From assembly GCA_031963405.1 (NCBI GenBank), contig JASSUJ010000001.1, positions 1,240,001 to 1,304,000 on the forward strand: a stretch of DNA of 64,000 bases. The letters are read 5' to 3'. Both the position numbers and the translations under genes were made by a program. This document shows positions 45,430 to 54,166 of this stretch, in pieces; the stretch's first letter is position 1; each line of letters opens with the position of its first letter. Below the pieces are notes generated by a model. That model saw nothing but the letters and a program-made list of their open reading frames with translations, was not told where the DNA came from and did no database searches. The stretch is from JASSUD01 sp031963405 (lineage in GTDB: Bacteria > Pseudomonadota > Gammaproteobacteria > Burkholderiales > Burkholderiaceae).

Positions 45430-45972
45430 CTAGGCAGAGACTTGCTCTTTTTGGTAATTCGACACACCGTCCATAATTTCTTTGTGCGCCGCTTCAATGC
45501 CTAGCCAACCGTCAATCTTGACCCACTTGCCTGATTCAAGCGCTTTATATTGTTCAAAGAAATGCTTGATTTGATCTTTTAGATAAACGGACACATCGTC
45601 TAAGGAATTGAGCGAGGCTGTCATTGGGCAAACTTTAGGTAGGGGCACCGCGATCAATTTTGCATCGCTGCCTGATTCATCCGTCATTTGCAACATGCCT
45701 AATGCACGTACGCGAACCAGCGAGCCGGCTAAGAGGGGAAATGGCGTAATCACTAATACATCCACTGGGTCGCCATCGTCGGCTAGCGTTTGCGGAATAA
45801 AGCCATAGTTGGCGGGATAGCGCATGCCAGTGCCAATAAAGCGATCTACCACTAATAAGCCGAGTTCTTTATCAGCCTCATATTTCACAGGGTCGCTTTG
45901 CGCAGGAATTTCGATAATAACGTTGAAGTTATCAGGGATAGAGTTGCCAGCAGGCACGCGGTCAAAGTTCAT
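45430..45972 (-). CDS. ppa: Inorganic pyrophosphatase
   Basis: Soluble family I pyrophosphatase, 180 residues, hydrolysing pyrophosphate and pulling biosynthetic reactions forward. The metal-binding signature DDGDPVDVLV and the NYGFIPQT segment are intact, with KVCP and the DQIKHFFEQYK helix. The start MNFDRVPAG is at 45972. It is part of the hem-ppa-nadE minus-strand series; a 14 bp tandem repeat and a palindromic repeat separate it from hemY. Confidence 0.97.
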   Translation of the reverse strand: MNFDRVPAGNSIPDNFNVIIEIPAQSDPVKYEADKELGLLVVDRFIGTGMRYPANYGFIPQTLADDGDPVDVLVITPFPLLAGSLVRVRALGMLQMTDESGSDAKLIAVPLPKVCPMTASLNSLDDVSVYLKDQIKHFFEQYKALESGKWVKIDGWLGIEAAHKEIMDGVSNYQKEQVSA

Positions 45973-46019
45973 CAGTATTTTTTATCTAATAAATCGTTGG
46001 TCAACAATTATTGGCCAAC

Positions 46020-46061
46020 GAGGGTTAGCAAATGAGGGTTAGCAAATGAGGGTTGGCAGAT
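46020..46061. repeat. Three tandem copies of a 14 bp unit
   Basis: GAGGGTTAGCAAAT occurs twice exactly (46020-46033, 46034-46047) and once with two changes (46048-46061), 48 bp upstream of ppa on the noncoding side. It may arise by slippage; a regulatory role is possible but unsupported. Confidence 0.8.
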
Positions 46062-46064
46062 AAC

Positions 46065-46172
46065 TTAGAACCTGTTTAGGGTCTTCCTGGTGGCCTCGCG
46101 CCGACGCAGGCAGTACCAACACATACGGCAAGGCGGCGCGAGGGCGCCAGGGAGAGTCTAAACAGGTTCTTA
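46065..46172. repeat. Palindromic repeat, arm type A, GC-rich form, ending in the hemY stop
   Basis: TTAGAACCTGTTTAGG is paired with TCTAAACAGGTTCTTA, and inner CTGGTGGCCTCGCGCC with a near complement. The core is GCAGTACCAACACATACGGCAAGG. The final TTA (46170-46172) is the stop codon of the minus-strand hemY. Confidence 0.85.
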
Positions 46173-47351
46173 CGCCAGCGCACTCGCTCGGTAATGTTGA
46201 TTCGCTTCATTGCAATGGCCCAGCTCTTCATGCAAGCGGGCCAATGCGCAATGCAAATCTTTTTGCAGCGGCTTATCGTCACTAGCTAATTTGAGTGCCG
46301 CTTCAAAGAAAGCTTGTGCCTTACCCCACAATTGCTGCTGAACACATAACTGACCAAGTGCAAAGAGCAAAGCTGGGTCCTCTGCGTGCTCAGCACGCCA
46401 TGCTTCAGCGCGCTCAATCAGCGGCATTGGGTCAGTGCCTGCACATGCGGGATAGCGACGTAGCAAACGAGCATCCCATTGGCTTGCGAGTGCCTCTTCG
46501 ATAATCTGCTGCGCTTTTTTATAAGCTTGCAGTGATATCTGCAGCTCGGCCGCAAAATCGGCAACCCTTGGCGCATGCCGCTCGCTAGCAGGCAAATCTT
46601 GCCAGCAGCTAAGTAATGCTTGCGGGTTATAACGACGCTCACTTAATAAATTTTCTGCAGCCAGTTGACGCAAACGCGAGGCGGTAGCTGGCTCAAGCAC
46701 GCCGCGTTTTTCTAGCGCGCGCACAATCCGCAGCACATCTGGCCAATGCTTCAATTGCTGATGAGCGCGTAACGCAATCCGCTGCGCATGAATACGGCGT
46801 GCATCTTGCACCGGTATTTCGCCAAGCGCCGCTAGCGCACCTTCGGCTTCCCCTGCTTCAGCAAGCATCTCAGCATTAGCTAGCCAGCGAGCCGCTTGCC
46901 ATTTGGCTCCCTGTACCTGTTTCAGCCATTCGTCGCGACGCCCATACTCGCGCAACCGATGTGCTGCGCTCGCGCCAATGAGGCTCGCTGCTGCTTGGTT
47001 TTTAGGATGGAATAAAGCGCATTGGGCCGCTTTTTCTGCACGTGTAAAGCGCCCTGAAAATAAGTCTCTTAAGCTTTCGCGCAGCGCTACATGCGCTTTT
47101 TCGATTTGTGCGCGAGCCCGGTATGCGGCTATTAGCTTGGGCATTTGCCATACTTTATTTAACAGCCAAAGCAGCGCATACAAGGTGAAAAAGGTCAGTA
47201 GCAGCGCTATCACAAAAAAATTAAGCGCAACATCTATGCGATACGGCGCATACACAAGCACGACGTGGCCCGTATCAAGTCGGCCAGCGATGGCAAGCGC
47301 CACTGCACTAGCAAACAACAAGGCTAGCCATATTAATCTTCGAATCGCCAT
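46170..47351 (-). CDS. hemY: HemY-type tetratricopeptide membrane protein
   Basis: 393 residues; two N-terminal membrane segments (about 5-25 and 40-63), then a long helical region with TPR-like repeats (about 85-390). This is the HemY of the hemCDXY operon, not the Bacillus oxidase. Its exact role in late haem synthesis is still unclear in the literature. The stop codon coincides with the end of a palindromic repeat. hemX lies upstream with a small hairpin between. Confidence 0.9.
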   Translation of the reverse strand: MAIRRLIWLALLFASAVALAIAGRLDTGHVVLVYAPYRIDVALNFFVIALLLTFFTLYALLWLLNKVWQMPKLIAAYRARAQIEKAHVALRESLRDLFSGRFTRAEKAAQCALFHPKNQAAASLIGASAAHRLREYGRRDEWLKQVQGAKWQAARWLANAEMLAEAGEAEGALAALGEIPVQDARRIHAQRIALRAHQQLKHWPDVLRIVRALEKRGVLEPATASRLRQLAAENLLSERRYNPQALLSCWQDLPASERHAPRVADFAAELQISLQAYKKAQQIIEEALASQWDARLLRRYPACAGTDPMPLIERAEAWRAEHAEDPALLFALGQLCVQQQLWGKAQAFFEAALKLASDDKPLQKDLHCALARLHEELGHCNEANQHYRASALA

Positions 47352-47380
47352 TTTTTAACTCCGCTTCATATCCTGTCTGA

Positions 47381-47421
47381 GAACCTGTTCACAATCTTTC
47401 TAAAAAGCCGTGAACAGGTTC
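47381..47421. repeat. Short type-A hairpin between hemX and hemY
   Basis: GAACCTGTTCAC and GTGAACAGGTTC form a perfect 12 bp stem around a 17-base loop. Only the outer type-A ends remain, without inner arms or GTAC core: a minimal or internally deleted element. Confidence 0.75.
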
Positions 47422-47476
47422 TGGGGCGCTCATGGCACGCACGTGATTCCAATTCAACGCTTCGTCAAAGAGGAGA

Positions 47477-48538
47477 TTATTCTTGATGCAAAGCCCGTAA
47501 GCTCACACTTAAATCGGGTAATTCAAGTGCCTGTGATGCAGACTCAAGCTGGGTCATTAATGCGCTTAGCTTCTGCGTGCGCTGCGCCTCAAGATCGAAA
47601 TAACGCGCTAGCGTCTGCTTAGCTATTTTTAAATCAGCTTTTAAGGTTGCTACGTTATGCGATAGCATTGATAAGCGGGCGGATAATAGGCGTAGCTTAA
47701 GATTTTCCCGCAAAAAGTAACCTTCTTCAGGCGCCACGCGCATAGCGTCAGCATGCTCAATCTGGCGCACTTGAATAAAGCTAGCTAATTGCTTCACAAA
47801 AGTCCGCTTAAATTGCTCCCAGTTGGCGCGCCAATGCGACTGCTCGCTATCTACAGCGCTTGCCGCAGCGGGGAAAGTAGGGGCAGCTTCGCCTAACAAC
47901 GGCAAACCATCAACCTGTTCAATCGCCTCATCCAGCAAGCTTACCCATTTTCCAAAATCGACCGCCGGTGCTGCCTGTAGCGCCTTAATATCCTGTGCTA
48001 TCGCCTGGCGTACAGCACGCGCACGCGCAGAATCAAACATAGCCAACCGTGCCTCGGCTCTTTTCAGCGAAAGAAGCGCTAGCGGCACATTACTCGTGAG
48101 CCGCAGTTGCTCATTGGTAGCTGACAATACGCGCCCTACTTCTACCAAGGTCCAACTCTCTCGGTCACGCGTAAATTCCTGGTAAAAATTGTCAAACGCT
48201 TGCTGCCGGTTCTTTGCCTCAGTTAATTGGTTAGTTAGCTGCGCTAGTTGTATTTCAAGCCGGTACGCTACGTCGCTCGCCTGCTGACTTTTCAAATCAG
48301 TTTCCAGCATGGCCCTGTCGCTGCGTTGTTGAAATTGACTCAACTTTTGTGCTAGTCGTTGATCTTCTTGATACAACACAAAGCCGCCTGCCAGCACCGC
48401 GATCACAAGCACACCGACAACTCCCCAACACCATAATGCACGCGCGCGGCGGGGTAACGCAGTGGTCAGTGGTTTGGGTGTCGAAGCGCTACCCGTGGAA
48501 GAGGAAGAATCGTGCGAAGTATCGGAAGGAGTAGTCAT
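47477..48538 (-). CDS. hemX: HemX-type membrane protein
   Basis: 353 residues; a Ser/Thr-rich cytoplasmic N-terminus (1-30), one membrane segment (about 34-54), and a long coiled-coil and helical periplasmic part. This is the HemX family of the hem operon, once called uroporphyrin-III methyltransferase but lacking SAM motifs. In many Burkholderia it is fused to HemD as one protein of about 660 residues; here the two are separate and in different frames, with repeat remnants between them. Confidence 0.9.
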   Translation of the reverse strand: MTTPSDTSHDSSSSTGSASTPKPLTTALPRRARALWCWGVVGVLVIAVLAGGFVLYQEDQRLAQKLSQFQQRSDRAMLETDLKSQQASDVAYRLEIQLAQLTNQLTEAKNRQQAFDNFYQEFTRDRESWTLVEVGRVLSATNEQLRLTSNVPLALLSLKRAEARLAMFDSARARAVRQAIAQDIKALQAAPAVDFGKWVSLLDEAIEQVDGLPLLGEAAPTFPAAASAVDSEQSHWRANWEQFKRTFVKQLASFIQVRQIEHADAMRVAPEEGYFLRENLKLRLLSARLSMLSHNVATLKADLKIAKQTLARYFDLEAQRTQKLSALMTQLESASQALELPDLSVSLRALHQE

Positions 48539-48615
48539 ACTTTAATTTTCAAATAAGCTCTAAGAACTTGAACTGTGCTTTGCGGGAGGTTATGAACAGG
48601 CTTTTAGAATCTGTC
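48539..48615. repeat. Degenerate type-A repeat at the hemD/hemX junction
   Basis: AAGAACTTGAACTG, then GAGGTTATGAACAGGC and TTTTAGAATCTGTC, are decayed type-A ends. The hemD stop codon (48604-48606) lies inside this stretch, where GACAGATTCTAA on the coding strand equals the type-A end and encodes the last residues of HemD. Confidence 0.45.
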
Positions 48616-49476
48616 TACGATAGCTTCTGTCAAAGAAAGCAGCGTGTGGATTATAGACTCATCCCCTGCCGCCGTTTCCGTAATCGTATCAAAACCTAGC
48701 GCCTGTGCAGTTTCGGCAATACGCGCATGGGTCACCACTAACTGCGCACGCTTTAACAGAATCTGCTGTGACGCGTCCAAATGCGCCTGCGCAAGCGTTT
48801 GTAAATTGCGGACGCTTTCGGAGCTCGTAATCAGCCAAACGTGCCGTCTGCCAGCTAGAAGCTCACGCACACGCGCCCACTGGCTGGGTGTTGGATTGGG
48901 CAATAGGCGCTGATAAGCGGTTACTGTGTCAACCATAGCGCCGTGACTACGTAAGCAATCAGTCAGCCAGGGGCGTCCGCCATTACCACGCACAATCAAT
49001 ACACGCTGACCTTTGAGAGAGGTTAAGCCAAGCGTTTGGTCAAGCGCACTGGCCAACGCTTCAGAATCATAACGTGACACTTGCTGCAGCGCAGCGTCGC
49101 CAGATGCCGCAGGGGGTGCAATCACTTGGTAAGCCGGTGCGGCGATACGCTGGGCGGCCAGCGCACGTGTACTGCCAGGGCCAAGTACACCAATTGGCAC
49201 AGTGACTGGCCAAGGCTTGGGCACATGCTGAAACGCATACTCAATCGCATTCGGCGAGACAAACACCACCAACGCATAACGCTCTAATGAAGCGAAAGCA
49301 GCTTGAATGGCTGCATCAAGCTCAACTGCCTGCAGCTTCATCAAAGGGAATTCAAACGTATCTACAGCCTGGACGGCAAGCGCCTGTGCTAAGCCCTGCG
49401 CTTGCCCAGCCGGGCGCGTCAGGACAACCATTAGCCGCCTAGCCACATGGCTTAATGTAGAGCAGCAATCCATCAT
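48604..49476 (-). CDS. hemD: Uroporphyrinogen-III synthase
   Basis: Cyclises hydroxymethylbilane to uroporphyrinogen III in haem synthesis. About 290 residues from ATG 49476; ATG 49431 (MVVLTRPAGQ) is the position closest to family starts, and a TTG at 49524 lies just after hemC. The weakly conserved family pattern is visible: VVLTRPAGQA, FVSPNAIEYAF, GPGSTRAL, VLIVRGNGGRPWL and TAYQRL. In several Burkholderia the protein continues into HemX; here it ends at DRF and a stop supplied by repeat-like sequence. Confidence 0.9.
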   Translation of the reverse strand: MMDCCSTLSHVARRLMVVLTRPAGQAQGLAQALAVQAVDTFEFPLMKLQAVELDAAIQAAFASLERYALVVFVSPNAIEYAFQHVPKPWPVTVPIGVLGPGSTRALAAQRIAAPAYQVIAPPAASGDAALQQVSRYDSEALASALDQTLGLTSLKGQRVLIVRGNGGRPWLTDCLRSHGAMVDTVTAYQRLLPNPTPSQWARVRELLAGRRHVWLITSSESVRNLQTLAQAHLDASQQILLKRAQLVVTHARIAETAQALGFDTITETAAGDESIIHTLLSLTEAIVDRF

Positions 49477-49531
49477 AACGGCAGCATCTTCATGCAAATA
49501 GGTGAGGACAGGCCCTAAGGTCAAACTTAGC

Positions 49532-50476
49532 TTAGCGCGTCAAACTTTGTATGATTTCGTGTGCGCCTTGTCGCGCTAGGTCATTCGCGACCAATTGGCC
49601 CAGCGCAATGGCCTCCGCCGAAGTCGTTGGGATGCCGCGTGCTTGCGCCTGTAGCATACGGCTGCCATCTGGCAACGCAACACTACCACGCACAAAAAGA
49701 GTGGTGCCTTGCCAAACTGCAAAAGCCGCTAGCGGCACCTCACAGCTCCCTTCTAAAATCCGCGCCACGCTACGCTCGGCCTCCACGGCCAGAGTGGTAG
49801 GCATATCGCGAAGCGGTGCTAGCCATTGCGCTAACTCAGTACGTTGCGCACAAATTTCAATACCCAACGCACCTTGCCCAACGGCGGGCAAACTTTCTTC
49901 CGGCGCGAGCACAGCACGAATGTGTTTTTCTAAACCTAAGCGTACTAAGCCGGCAGCAGCAAGAATAATCGCACTATAGTCCCCCGCCTCCAGCTTGCTT
50001 AATCGGGTTTCAACATTACCGCGTAACGGCCGTACTACTAGCTGCGGATAATTTGCGCGCAGCATCGCTTCGCGACGCAAGCTTGAGGTACCGACCAAGC
50101 TACCTGCTGGCAAGCTAGCGAGCGTATCGTAGGTGGGAGAGATAAAGGCATCGTAAGGCACGCCACGCTCAAGGATAGCTGTGAGCGCAAAGCTTGGTGG
50201 CAAATCTACAGGCACATCCTTTAAAGAATGCACGGCCAAATCTGCTCGCCCATCAGACAGCGCAGCCTCCAATTCTTTAACGAAAAGCGCTTTGCCACCG
50301 ACTTGTGACAAAGGGCGATCAAGAATTTGATCACCACGTGTAGTGAGGCCAAGAATCGTGACTTCTGTGGCTGGATATAACTGTTGCAGCGCACGCTGCA
50401 CATATTTGGCTTGCCATAAAGCTAGCGGACTTTGCCGCGAAGCAATAACAAGTTTACGGGGCTGCCCAACCGACAT
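49532..50476 (-). CDS. hemC: Hydroxymethylbilane synthase
   Basis: Porphobilinogen deaminase, 314 residues, joining four porphobilinogens. The dipyrromethane cofactor cysteine lies in EGSCEVPLAAFA. ASRQSPLALWQA, SLKDVP and the TSSLRREAMLRA cofactor/substrate loops are intact. The start MSVGQPRKL is at 50476. It leads the hemC-hemD-hemX-hemY series. The ppc gene that precedes it in Burkholderia is not present; a 780 bp repeat-bearing gap follows instead. Confidence 0.97.
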   Translation of the reverse strand: MSVGQPRKLVIASRQSPLALWQAKYVQRALQQLYPATEVTILGLTTRGDQILDRPLSQVGGKALFVKELEAALSDGRADLAVHSLKDVPVDLPPSFALTAILERGVPYDAFISPTYDTLASLPAGSLVGTSSLRREAMLRANYPQLVVRPLRGNVETRLSKLEAGDYSAIILAAAGLVRLGLEKHIRAVLAPEESLPAVGQGALGIEICAQRTELAQWLAPLRDMPTTLAVEAERSVARILEGSCEVPLAAFAVWQGTTLFVRGSVALPDGSRMLQAQARGIPTTSAEAIALGQLVANDLARQGAHEIIQSLTR

Positions 50477-50780
50477 AACTAAAAATTCCTTACTACCTAT
50501 GAGCAGGTTTTATGAGAAATAAACGAGATAAAAGCGGCATGGTAGCACGCCTTTTTCTTGACGCTTAAGTAACGATAAATGCTCGCCAATCTTTAAGGTA
50601 AGTGAGCTAAATATAAGCCTTTTCTTATCTGATTTTTGGCGTCTGAAGCCACCAGTCTGATCAATAAAAAGGCAGAATTCGGACTTCCTTGATAACTCTC
50701 ATAAATTATTTATAGCGTCCATGCGGCAAATAGTTGGCACACAAAATCGATAAACGACTGTCGACGAATTTGTTTAGGAA
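50477..50780. other. Noncoding gap upstream of hemC
   Basis: First part of a 779 bp gene-free stretch (50477-51255). No gene or clear signal beyond the hemC leader is seen. A minus-strand frame at 50706-50891 overlaps a palindromic repeat and is not credible. Confidence 0.4.
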
Positions 50781-50876
50781 AACGCGGGGAAGATCTGTCT
50801 CACGGCTGTGACAAAGCATGCCAGCGCAGCTAGTACAACCAGTACAGACAGCAGGCGTGGTGCAGAGCTTGCCTGG
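50781..50876. repeat. Palindromic repeat, degenerate B type
   Basis: GGGGAAGATCTGTCTCACG on the left and GTGGTGCAGAGCTTGCC on the right, with the core AGCGCAGCTAGTACAACCAGTACAGACAGC. The arms are only partly complementary. Confidence 0.6.
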
Positions 50877-50960
50877 GATGCGAACACTCACTTTATAGCC
50901 TGGGCAGAATGTCAGTTAGCAAAGCTAGCTGTAACTGAAAATTTCTAGAACTCATTTCAT

Positions 50961-51060
50961 AGAAAGCGCTGAAAAAATCTCAAGCGAGCGAGCAATATCA
51001 GGCTAGACGCTCCTTGCACGCTAGAAAAGTGTCTCGCTCTTGGTTGACTTAGCCCTTTCC
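50961..51060. repeat. Degenerate palindromic repeat, arm type C
   Basis: AGAAAGCGCTGAAAAAATCTCAAGCGAGCGAGCA on the left and CTCGCTCTTGGTTGACTTAGCCCTTTCC on the right keep weak type-C complementarity; the core is lost. Just before it, TAGAACTCATTTCATA (50945-50960) has a near copy at 60315-60330. Confidence 0.35.
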
Positions 51061-51255
51061 ATCGTTTTCTAAAAAGCTGCTTGACGTCTCTTCAAAGAAT
51101 TCAATGCTCTGATTTTTCGAGCTCGGTAGAGCCTTTATACTCGACTACAGTTCCATACTTAATCTGAGCATATTGAGAAATGTTAGGCAGGTTTGCCAAT
51201 TAATAAAATAAATTTTAATTATTTTTAAAATATAAAAATAGACGGAGATAAAGCA

Positions 51256-53148
51256 ATGAGTTTAACGATAAGCAGTTTTTCCCTTGGCTTAAAATACGTA
51301 AAGACTCTTTTCGCCAAACCTGCGCCTCTCGAAGTATCAGTCCCTCAATTAGTCTCTACCACCTCTGCACTCGCTTTAGATACGCGAAGAAACACGATAA
51401 GAAAGCAAATAGCTGAAGTCATACAATTACAGAAGTCGATAGAGATTGAGTTAGCCCAATTAATAGACAAGCAAGAACGCGAGGAAAAGGAGTTAGAAGC
51501 GCAAAAAACGATGGTCTATCAGGAAAATCTTGCTGATTTGGAGAAAATAAAAACTTTGTTGAGTGGCTCAGCAAATTCTCCTTTAATAAAATTCCTGTCT
51601 AAATGTATAGCTGATAGAAAGCTAAATATAGAATGCGAGGAAGAGAGATTAAAAAATCAGAAAGAATATTTGCAGAAAATGCAAAAAGAGTCAAAGTCGC
51701 AACTCACTAAGCTTATAGATATGCAGATTGATTTGATCGATCAAAAATCAAGAATCGAAGTGGAAAAAGAGACAGCCTCGCGTGCTAAGACTACTTTAAT
51801 TAATACTGTAAAGCGCAGCAATATTTATACGCAGCGTTTACAAAATGAGTTAAAACTTTTAGAGAAGAAACAAAGGGCTCGTTTCTTCTCTGGGCAAAGT
51901 ACGGATTCAGCACAGCTATCCATGCTGGAAACGCTTGTTGCACATGGGCTACGCAATGGAACACGCACCACAAGCAGTAGAGAAACACCCCTGTCTTCTT
52001 TTGAGCACGAGCGTTCTGCGCTGACTAATCACTTTCCTGCTTTCGCCTCTTATCACGAAGCAAGCGATGAATCATGGCACAGTAGATCTTCTAGCGAAAC
52101 CACGCCATCCGCTTTAGCAATGTTTCCTAATTGGCAGCCTCAGTCTACGCAAAAACCATTTGCTGCGTCGCTTTCCCGAGCTCGTACCATTACGAAATCT
52201 CGTAGTCTGCCTGATATTAATCAGCAAAGGAGCCCGGATTCCGGCTCTTCTCGTGGACATATATTGCCCGCAGGTCATTGGACGCCTCACGCTGCTTTAT
52301 TTCCCCTTAGCCAAGGACGAGAAACACCGCTTATATACACGGGCCAATATAGCAGGGCTAGTTCATCTTGCTCGCTTTTGACCAAAGTGCAGTCTCTCTC
52401 GCCCGTATCCTATGCTAGCAGCCCCTTAAGTAGGCAAACGCAAGACGAGATAGATTTACTTAGTAATAAGCTAGAAGAGATAGATGAGCTACTTCGCGAA
52501 TCTCCAGCTAGCAATTCCTTTAACCAGGAAAGCTACGCTACTTCATTCGCTTCAGAAACTGATATGGCACCAATCAATCTCACAGCAGGCGCAAGATTTA
52601 AAGCGATCAGGCGGGTATCTTCCATGCCTGAGCTGAATCAGTTTTTTAGTGGGCCATTAACTCGCATCAATCAACAGGCGCGCCAAGGTGGACTCCCCAG
52701 AAGAGCTTCATTACCTGACTTGAAAGCTGCCGCTGACGGCCAGCCTTCACCCAGACAAATGATAGCGCGCGCACCTATTCCTGGCCTGGACGCAATAGAG
52801 AGATCCAGCGGCAAGCCTCTTGGTCCACTAGCGCCCACGTTTTCACCTGCGCTTAGGTGGAATAGCCTGCTTTCTCCGTCAGCAGTTGATCAAAGCCAGC
52901 ACAGCAGGCTCTCGACTTTAACGGAGCGCCCTAATTCTGAATATATAGAAAGGGCATTTTCACCCCCCGCCTCCTTTCGCAACAGCAAAACCACAGAGGA
53001 CATTGCCCCGCCTAAGGTTCCAGTCAAAAGCGCAAGGCGCTCTTCCCGAGCAAGTAGCGTCGCTTCATTGACAAGGCATGAACACAGCATTTTTCCTAGC
53101 CTGCAAGCTAACAGTAGAGCAGGCATAAAAGAAGAAGCATTACTTTGA
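51256..53148 (+). CDS. Orphan coiled-coil protein with three R/K-x-x-S-x-P motifs, effector candidate
   Basis: No recognised family. 630 residues from ATG 51256, after GACGGAGATAAAGCA. A predicted coiled coil spans about 45-210. The remainder is a long Ser/Pro/Arg-rich, probably disordered region with three similar motifs: KSRSLPDIN (314-322), RRVSSMPELN (452-461) and RRASLPDLK (482-490). Each fits a basophilic kinase site followed by Pro at +2, the pattern bound by 14-3-3 proteins when phosphorylated. SARRSSRASS (592-601) adds further sites. There is no signal peptide or membrane segment. It lies alone, bounded by repeats and a regulator gene. A secreted effector is inferred. Confidence 0.8.
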   Translation: MSLTISSFSLGLKYVKTLFAKPAPLEVSVPQLVSTTSALALDTRRNTIRKQIAEVIQLQKSIEIELAQLIDKQEREEKELEAQKTMVYQENLADLEKIKTLLSGSANSPLIKFLSKCIADRKLNIECEEERLKNQKEYLQKMQKESKSQLTKLIDMQIDLIDQKSRIEVEKETASRAKTTLINTVKRSNIYTQRLQNELKLLEKKQRARFFSGQSTDSAQLSMLETLVAHGLRNGTRTTSSRETPLSSFEHERSALTNHFPAFASYHEASDESWHSRSSSETTPSALAMFPNWQPQSTQKPFAASLSRARTITKSRSLPDINQQRSPDSGSSRGHILPAGHWTPHAALFPLSQGRETPLIYTGQYSRASSSCSLLTKVQSLSPVSYASSPLSRQTQDEIDLLSNKLEEIDELLRESPASNSFNQESYATSFASETDMAPINLTAGARFKAIRRVSSMPELNQFFSGPLTRINQQARQGGLPRRASLPDLKAAADGQPSPRQMIARAPIPGLDAIERSSGKPLGPLAPTFSPALRWNSLLSPSAVDQSQHSRLSTLTERPNSEYIERAFSPPASFRNSKTTEDIAPPKVPVKSARRSSRASSVASLTRHEHSIFPSLQANSRAGIKEEALL

Positions 53149-53343
53149 TGCGGTGATCAATTTTTTAGGCGCCGCTTTTCAGGCAAGTCTTAGCATATTG
53201 GGATTGGGCGGATAGTTTTTGAAAGCCGAGTTGGAAGATTGGAGTGAAATGCTGCACAAACAAGAACTAAGGCATAGGGTGGCCTAGTGTTAATAAGCAG
53301 TTAGCCATCCCGGCTTAACTGCTTAAAAGTTTACGTAACTTAT

Positions 53344-53793
53344 TTATTCGGGCATCTTTCCGTAGAATTGCCCGACTAACTCTTCGACTAGATAACGTTG
53401 ATGTTCGGGCAAAGCTTCAATTCGCTTCGCAAGCGTTACCGTTTGCTCCGAGGGTGGATATTTGGCGTGTATGCCTAGTGATTTTTTTTCTTTGACAAGG
53501 CTAGGCGCAGGCGGTGGCCCATAGTGTAACCAGTGCTCACTCACGCCTAACCATTCGGCCAAGGTTTTAATCTTATCGGCTGTCGGGATAACTCGACCTT
53601 TTAGCCATTTATGCGCAGCCTGTGGCGAAACACCAGCGCCACCCGCATGTTTTAGATTAAATTGACGGGCTAAATCGGCACCACCCTTAATGGGTTTAGC
53701 GCTTGGACTTAGCGCGAGCTGCCTCAAGGCGAGCTGATTGAGCGCAATGCGCAGACGTTGTGCAAAAGCAATCTTTTCTTCTTCGGATGGCAT
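53344..53793 (-). CDS. XRE/CI-like helix-turn-helix regulator
   Basis: 149 residues. A helix-turn-helix lies at about 38-72 (DLARQFNLKH...VSPQAAHKWLKG), followed by TADKIKTLAEWLGVSEHWL, the usual continuation of Cro/CI-type domains in Burkholderia phage-like regulators. The C-terminal 50 residues (SEQTVTLAKRIEALPEHQR onward) form a short helical part without peptidase residues. The start MPSEEEKI is at 53793. Its target is unknown; the nearest genes are the orphan coiled-coil gene (convergent) and nadC. It may be a relic of a mobile element. Confidence 0.85.
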   Translation of the reverse strand: MPSEEEKIAFAQRLRIALNQLALRQLALSPSAKPIKGGADLARQFNLKHAGGAGVSPQAAHKWLKGRVIPTADKIKTLAEWLGVSEHWLHYGPPPAPSLVKEKKSLGIHAKYPPSEQTVTLAKRIEALPEHQRYLVEELVGQFYGKMPE

Positions 53794-54033
53794 GAAAAGA
53801 ATTCTGCTATGCCCACCCCATCCAAAAGGAAACCATTTGATTTATATTGATCTTATATAGTTTATAAATTTAGATTTTTTTACCTTTTTTACCTATTTAA
53901 GTCACCATAAAGCCCTTATCCATAGAGCCAAGCAGAAACATATCGGCGCATTCACACAAAGAAATTGGGGATGCAGTGGAGGGTAGAAAGCCCGGAATAA
54001 ACCGTGAGTGAGAAATGCCGATGAACTGCCAGC

Positions 54034-54076
54034 GTAGGTCGGGGTGAAGCGTTTAATGAAATACAGAACCCCGACA
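54034..54076. repeat. GTAG-type REP-like hairpin element
   Basis: GTAGGTCGGGGTGAAGCGTT, an AT-rich loop, then ACAGAACCCCGACA. Nearly the same as the element at 38385-38428 on the other strand, with matched changes on both sides of the stem (TTGGGG/CCCCAA to TCGGGG/CCCCGA). A further half copy, ATTGTGTTGGGATTCCTTCGCCCTACG, follows at 54114-54140. Confidence 0.75.
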
Positions 54077-54166
54077 TGCCGCATATGGCAATTGAAAAAT
54101 GCTTTGAAGGTGATTGTGTTGGGATTCCTTCGCCCTACGAGATAAGGAAGTGCTACCCACTGCATT

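Noticed and set aside
50706..50891. 61-codon minus-strand frame upstream of hemC as a ppc remnant
   Set aside because: No similarity to PEP carboxylase could be recognised, and the frame overlaps a palindromic repeat.
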